Of a stretch of 64,000 bases of DNA, positions 58,251 to 64,000 are shown piece after piece; positions within the stretch are counted from its first letter, which is position 1; every line of letters starts with the position of its first letter. The notes under the pieces are model-generated. The model ran no database searches. It was given only the letters and a program-made list of their open reading frames with translations, and was not told where the DNA came from. Origin of the DNA: Pipra filicauda (lineage: Eukaryota > Chordata > Aves > Passeriformes > Pipridae); contig NW_024104909.1 in assembly GCF_003945595.2 (NCBI RefSeq), forward strand, positions 1,302,001 through 1,366,000, given 5' to 3'. Position numbers and translations under genes: made by a program.

Positions 58251-61200
58251 CAGCCAAGAGACTGTGGCTTGCAAACGTGAGAAAGCAGGTGATAAAGCCC
58301 TGAAACTGTTGATGGGAGAGAGGAAAAGCCAGCTGGTTTGGTTTTGTTTATAGCTTTAGTTCTTCATTGCTTTCTTTATTTTGAAAGGTGAGGCAGAGCT
58401 GTGAATCAGAAAATGATTGTTTTCTACATGGTGACGTGTTTTCTGTGACTTCTGATGGTTCTGGCATTGAGCAAACTTGATCCCGTGTATGGTACTGAGC
58501 AGACTGGGGAATATCTTTTTACCCATATTCCCTTTTTCCTGGTGTATAGTAATATAATGAGTAGAACAATAGAATGGAAAAAAGGATGAAAAACACTCTA
58601 AATTGGGGCTATCCTTATGTCCACTTGCCTTATTAAATATATTTGGGATCAATGATTCCTGCTGAAAACCTACCGTGCTGTGCTTCTGCCCTCAGCAATG
58701 GGCTGAGAGATGAATGATGTTCAGACCAGTGTCCCCCATGTCTTTGGAATCACCAGCATGAAAAGCAAGACTGTTGCTTCCTTTTAGGAATTAGGAATGT
58801 AGCTTGAATTCTGCTATTCAAAGATGGTTTCATCTTTGTATGTCTAATTAGCTTTTAAAGCTAACTTCAATGATTCATAACATGTGTAAGAAAACACAGA
58901 TAAAACACTAATAACACATTTTTTCCTGCATACTTAATCATAGGTCTCCTAAGACAAGTGCACAGGTCTATGTGGGTATGGATTTATCCTATTGCAGATA
59001 TATGAAGAATAATGCAATAGGAAGTATTCAAGAATATAGAGACTGTTTTGGAAAGTGTGCAATTCTTGTGGGAGACCCAGCTACATTTCTTTTTACTGGA
59101 TGCAGGTCTCTAAGTGGTCCTTTTAGAAAATCATTCCTCTGTTTTTCTTCTTAGGAACAGCTCCCCAGCACACAAAAAAGGAGGTTTGTTTTTTTAACTC
59201 GGCTCTTACAAGTCTCGTCTGTCTCTTTTCCAGCCTGGAATCTGTTCTGCGTTGTCCTTCTCATACAAACAAGTATTTCCCTATTTTTGACCATAACTGT
59301 CACTCTTCTCTTTATCTCTTTAAATTTTATCATGACTTTGAGCTGGGGCTGGCAGGGGAGTGATGAGAGGTGCTCCCAGAGAGCTGCAGGTGGGTACATC
59401 ATGAACACTTGTGGTGGCATGGTGACTTTTTTGTTTTGTTCTTTATTTCCTACGATGATCCTAATATTTCTTTTCATCTTAATCTCTGCAGAGCAGTGAA
59501 TTAATGTTTTCATAGAAGTGTCTGTCATCGTTCCAAGAACTCTATCCTGAGGGGAGAAAGCTAATTCAGAACCCATCACTATATATGTAAAGGTAGGATG
59601 ACTCTCCGTGTTCACCATTTATCAACACTGAATATTATCTGCCATTTGCTCTCAGTCACAAAGATAGAGGCCTGCAGTATATCCAGTAGCTTTAAAGTTT
59701 TCAAGCTTCATTTGTCCTTTTAGCTGAACATTTTAATGTATTTTAATCAGCTCCCACTTTTCTCGGGTTTCCTTCTTCAAAACTTAAAAAAAAATTCCCC
59801 CTTTTATTGCTTCTGAAGGATACTGAATGTCTGTTGGTCACCCGTACAAGGTATCCTTACTAATATTTTGAATCAAGTTCCTCACTCAGGAGTAAGTCAA
59901 GATTAACAAGTTTCCTACTAATTTTTCCATGCTCATGAAGTCTGTCCGGATTTTAGTCTCTGCATCATACCTAGCACTGCACTTCTCAGTCTGTACATGG
60001 GGTTTTACAGTCTACTACTGGTTTGTTTTCTGTCCTTACACCTTATCAAGTTTAACCCTGCTATCTGTGAAACTGTCCCAATGGGTGATCACTAATATCA
60101 TTCTGCATTTTTTGTCTGAACATGGAATCCATCCGTAGAGATTGTGTTGCTCATTAATGACATTACCTTGTTATTCTGATTCAGCTTTAGTACATGACAT
60201 CTGCTTTGTCTTTCAGTGTAATCAGCACCAAGACGTTAATGTCCCGCTAATTATCTTTCTCCCATCAAATTTCTGGTACACCCAATATGTCAGTATACAT
60301 TAAAATCAGGCATCTAGTTTCCCTTCTCCTTAATTGCTGTTGAAGTGCTGGTTTAGGAGCATGTACAGAACTGGCTCGGCTTTCTCTTTTTCTGTGCTCT
60401 GTTTAGGTGAGACTTGATTTGTTTACTTGCTGTTTGCCATGTGCTACCTTAGCTTTGCCAGCTACTTTTTAGACAATGCAGAATTTTTATTGCTCTGTCT
60501 CTCCAGGATGCACCATCATGAGCTGTGCAGAGGACAAGCAGAAGACATCTCCTACCTCTGCCAAGACGGCCTCTGATTTAAAAAGCCCCCTGTAATGTTT
60601 TGGACTGTTAAATGCTCACTAGCAATGAGCATTTTCCTTCTGCAAGGTTTAGCCTTGCCTGTGGTCTCTAAAAAGTCTTGCTAATTTTATGCCAGTGGAT
60701 TTCCCCATCAATAAGGACAAAGCAGTGCAATCCAGGCAGTTGCTGCTGGTTTGCCATTCATCGTGAGAATTATTCCATAGGTATCACAGCTGAAGTAAGA
60801 GAGGTCCAACAGAGCATTAGAATAACTTAGACCAGGTTCTACAATACCTGCAAGGAGTTTGCCCTGTGAATCCTGCCCTGTGTTGCTGTGGCCATCTCTA
60901 AATTTTAAACCAACACTGACCTTCCGGCCTGTTCCTAAAGCAACTTCAGAACAGGGTTCCTCAGGCCAGAGCACCTCAATTCCACGCATGCTGTGAGCAT
61001 TCCAGGTGTTTGGAAAGTGCCTGAGTCACAGCCCCCAAAAGCACCATCCCAAAAACTCTCAGGGGCATCACATTTCCTGCAAACCCTTGTTCTTCTCCAG
61101 CAAAATGCTTCCAGCACAAGTGCTGCTTCCAACTGATTTCTGCTGTGTACATCCCAGCCTTCACTTACACACGGCGTTGGGCTGGTCAGGACTCCTCATC

Positions 61201-64000
61201 CTCCACCTCTCCCTGTGTCCCTGTGGCTGACAGCTGACAGTGATGCACTGCAGAAGGATGGGGAGTTGGAATCCCCACACAGCCCTGGGCAGGGGAGGAA
61301 CACACCTCTGTGTGTATCCAGCTGCCTGTTACGTGGTCAGTGAAGCCATTTATCAGCTCATTTCATGGGACATATTGCAACGTTTTGCTTTCCATTCTGG
61401 TGTCGTGATTTCCAGACATAATTTTTTGGCCTGGGTTTTTTCCTTTCGAGTGTATCCTCCATGGCCTCTTGGAAGGTCTCTTGGGCACAGATTTGGAGGA
61501 ATGGGAAAGAGGATCTGGAAGGTGCACCCAGAAGGTGCAAGGGGAGGAGGAGTGCGGTGGTGTGTTCCAGACTCAGTGGTTTGGGCACCGCAAGAGGGAC
61601 AAAAATGACCCTCACTAAGTGGGTTACCCTTCTCTTCAGGCAGCGAAATACTCAGCAGGAGCAAAACTTTGATTAAGTTTTGAGTAGAAGATCCCAGAAG
61701 CAATTCAGAACTGAAATATCAGGTCCAGCCTACTGTGACAGTTTCCTTCCAACTCCTTCTGGAAATACTTGCTATTTTACAGCTCACAACTGTAACGAAA
61801 ATTAGAAAGGAACATACATTGTGGAACCCAACATCTGCTCTGTGAGAGTCCACTAAAAATCCTGTAACCAGCTATTGCCCTATCATTTCTTATCAATAGC
61901 AAATGCAAACTGTCACAGGAAAATGTTTTTTCCTAGTTATTATCTACCATCACGAAGCTGATTTTGTTAAGCAGATTTGGCACTAAGAACCAGCAACAGC
62001 TAATAAATTCAATGTTAGGCTTACGAGGTTCTGACAGATTGCTGGCAGCTGCCTTAAATGCAGGAAAAAGCTCTCCTAGTGTGGGTTGGAAATGCTTATT
62101 TATACCATACTGTGGGTCTGTTTGCCCCAAATTTTGCTGCCTCCTTTTAGTAGATGTCATTGGTGAGATATATGCAAAGGGTATAATAACTGATCAGAGA
62201 TACTCTGCGCTGGAGATCAGCACTAATGGATAAAGATGGGAAGCTCAGCCATAAACTATTAGATTTTTGCAGACACTTTTTCATTTATGCATGCAAGATC
62301 TGTGATAAGGATGTAACTAGACCTGACCATAGATGATTTTATTTACTGTGAGCTTTGATGACTGGTTTTTCTATGCTAAGACTATTTTAAACACCATGGA
62401 GGAATTTTGTACTGTCCTGCTGTTAATTGGCAACGGATTCTGGAAGAGATGGGCTGTACAACTAGGCTAAGTTTGTTCTTAGGCCTTTTTTTAGGATGTC
62501 TTGAAAGTGGAAGGTGACGTGTTCAGAAGTAGGCACAGGCTTCAAGAGGCTTCTTCGGCTTAGAAGTTGGTCAGACAGACAGAGGTGCTCTTTGTATCAA
62601 GGAAAACCAACTGAAAAGGAAATTTTGGGAAGCTGAGTGCTCGTTTGCAGTAACAGACCATTCGCTATAGAGATATTTCAGATGATCAAAACCTGGAACA
62701 ACCAGTTTTTGGTTGTTGAATATATAAGAATTTTGAATAATCCAAGAATATGTACAAGAACTGAGTAAGCTGAAGTCTCATTATGAAGGTAAGTTTAGTC
62801 CAAAATTTCCCAGTTACACAATGGACTGGGAAACCCGCACTGTTTGTATAACTGAACTCAAATTTTGCTGTTCACTGTATTTTATCCTATCTCATTTACT
62901 TGGAAGAAGAATCAAGGATCTGTCTTAGGACTCGGTGGAACTGAGTAGCTGATAAGCCTCTGACCATTAAAGTCAATGCTGAGTGAGGGGATAAAGAAAT
63001 TAGAGGAATAAGAAGTTCTTTCTAACTGGAAAAGAGCAGATTAACTCAAAGAATTACAGAATTCTTCAGTGGAAGTAAATTGGGCATCATTGATACACAA
63101 TTTTCTCCTCACATGTGGTGAGGGTTTCTCTTTACAGTACAAGACTGATGGTGAAAATTTCAGATTAACTATGTTGCAGTGTCCAACTTGATTTACAGTT
63201 GTGGAATTTACCCTGGCTTTGTTTGTGAGTCTGGTGGTCAGCACTTTCCATCTCTGACACAGCGTTGCCCTCTCTTTCTGTCAATGTGCCTTACAGCTCC
63301 ATGGAAAGACTTCAGACATAGACACAATTTTCTTCATAACACACCACCAAAGGAGCCTTCCTTCCTCCAAAAAAGAAAAACAGAATAGTCTAGAAATATG
63401 CGCTGACATCATGCAGCAACTCTAAAATTCTCGTGGAAAAAAAATAAAAATTGCTGACAGCATTTCACACAACCAAAAGAAATACTAAAAGTAAAGCACT
63501 AAATGCTGTTTTGGAAAGTGTGTGGGTGCTGGAGCCAAGCATTATGCACCATAATGAAGTTCCACAGAAAATGGAGAAAGCAGGAAACCACTCCACTGCC
63601 TTTAAAACAGACACCTTGTGCTTGCTGTGAGTCTGTCTCCTGAAGGTGCCCTGCTGTGCCCACCAGTCCTTGGGCTGGGCAGTGCAGTGGGGAACCACTC
63701 GGGAATTGGATCTTAACACCCAGGCTGCCTCTTCAGCTCCTCTCACATCCTTATCACTGTCCACTATATCTCCTCTCCCATGTCTCTCCCTCAGGCTGCA
63801 GAGTCTCACTCATGTCCTTGTACAGAACTTTCCAGAACTTTGCTATCCCTGTCGTTGTTCTGTGAGCTGCACTAAAAAGGACAAAGCTGCATTTTACACA
63901 AAGGTGAAGCTTTCAGATGTGTGCAGTCCTCATGCTCTCTGCTCTGCTCTGAAGTCCTTTTCTAATGCTTTCTAGCAGACAGTTTGTTTTCTGATTGCTG

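Overview
The window is vertebrate nuclear DNA, most likely from a songbird. It has short exons with GT..AG introns, long gene-poor stretches, and many CR1 LINE fragments of the avian kind. One of these carries the sequence style common in passerine CR1 3' ends. There is also a fragment of an avian endogenous-retrovirus LTR. I see no bacterial genes, CRISPR arrays or plasmid features.

Region 1 (about 1-16,400, + strand) is the 3' end of KATNIP (KIAA0556, katanin-interacting protein). Nine coding exons at 632-797, 4702-4859, 5179-5240, 5606-5716, 7530-7669, 10546-10647, 11311-11471, 13686-13774 and 15033-15088 join in frame with matching intron phases and end at a TAA at 15086-15088. The protein contains two repeated 'WL.P...WNY.K.P' modules of the DUF4457 type. 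A possible further exon-like copy lies in the last intron at 13972-14079.

Region 2 (about 16,400-27,000) is intergenic and holds no gene I can support. It contains degraded CR1 pieces, short tandem duplications and a GC-richer patch near 25.4-26.7 kb.

Region 3 (about 27,000-32,300, - strand) carries two convincing exons, 28336-28941 and 27396-27822, of a protein with a Ser/Thr/Pro-rich region, a predicted coiled coil and a C-terminal BEN-like domain. I do not recognise its name. A CpG-rich segment at about 31,880-32,300 is a candidate promoter or 5' exon for it.

Region 4 (about 41,000-64,000, - strand) contains three internal exons of GSG1L, a claudin-fold AMPA-receptor auxiliary subunit: 50162-50314, 45854-45965 and 41178-41345. 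The first exons lie beyond the right edge. The usual C-terminal exon was not found in the window.

KATNIP and GSG1L converge tail to tail, as in mammals, with the BEN-like gene between them. The GSG1L exon at 41178-41345 ends in the phase that the first recognised BEN exon needs, so a readthrough or alternative GSG1L 3' end is possible but unproven. Nothing suggests that the three proteins act in one pathway: KATNIP is ciliary and microtubule-related, GSG1L is synaptic, and the BEN protein would be nuclear.
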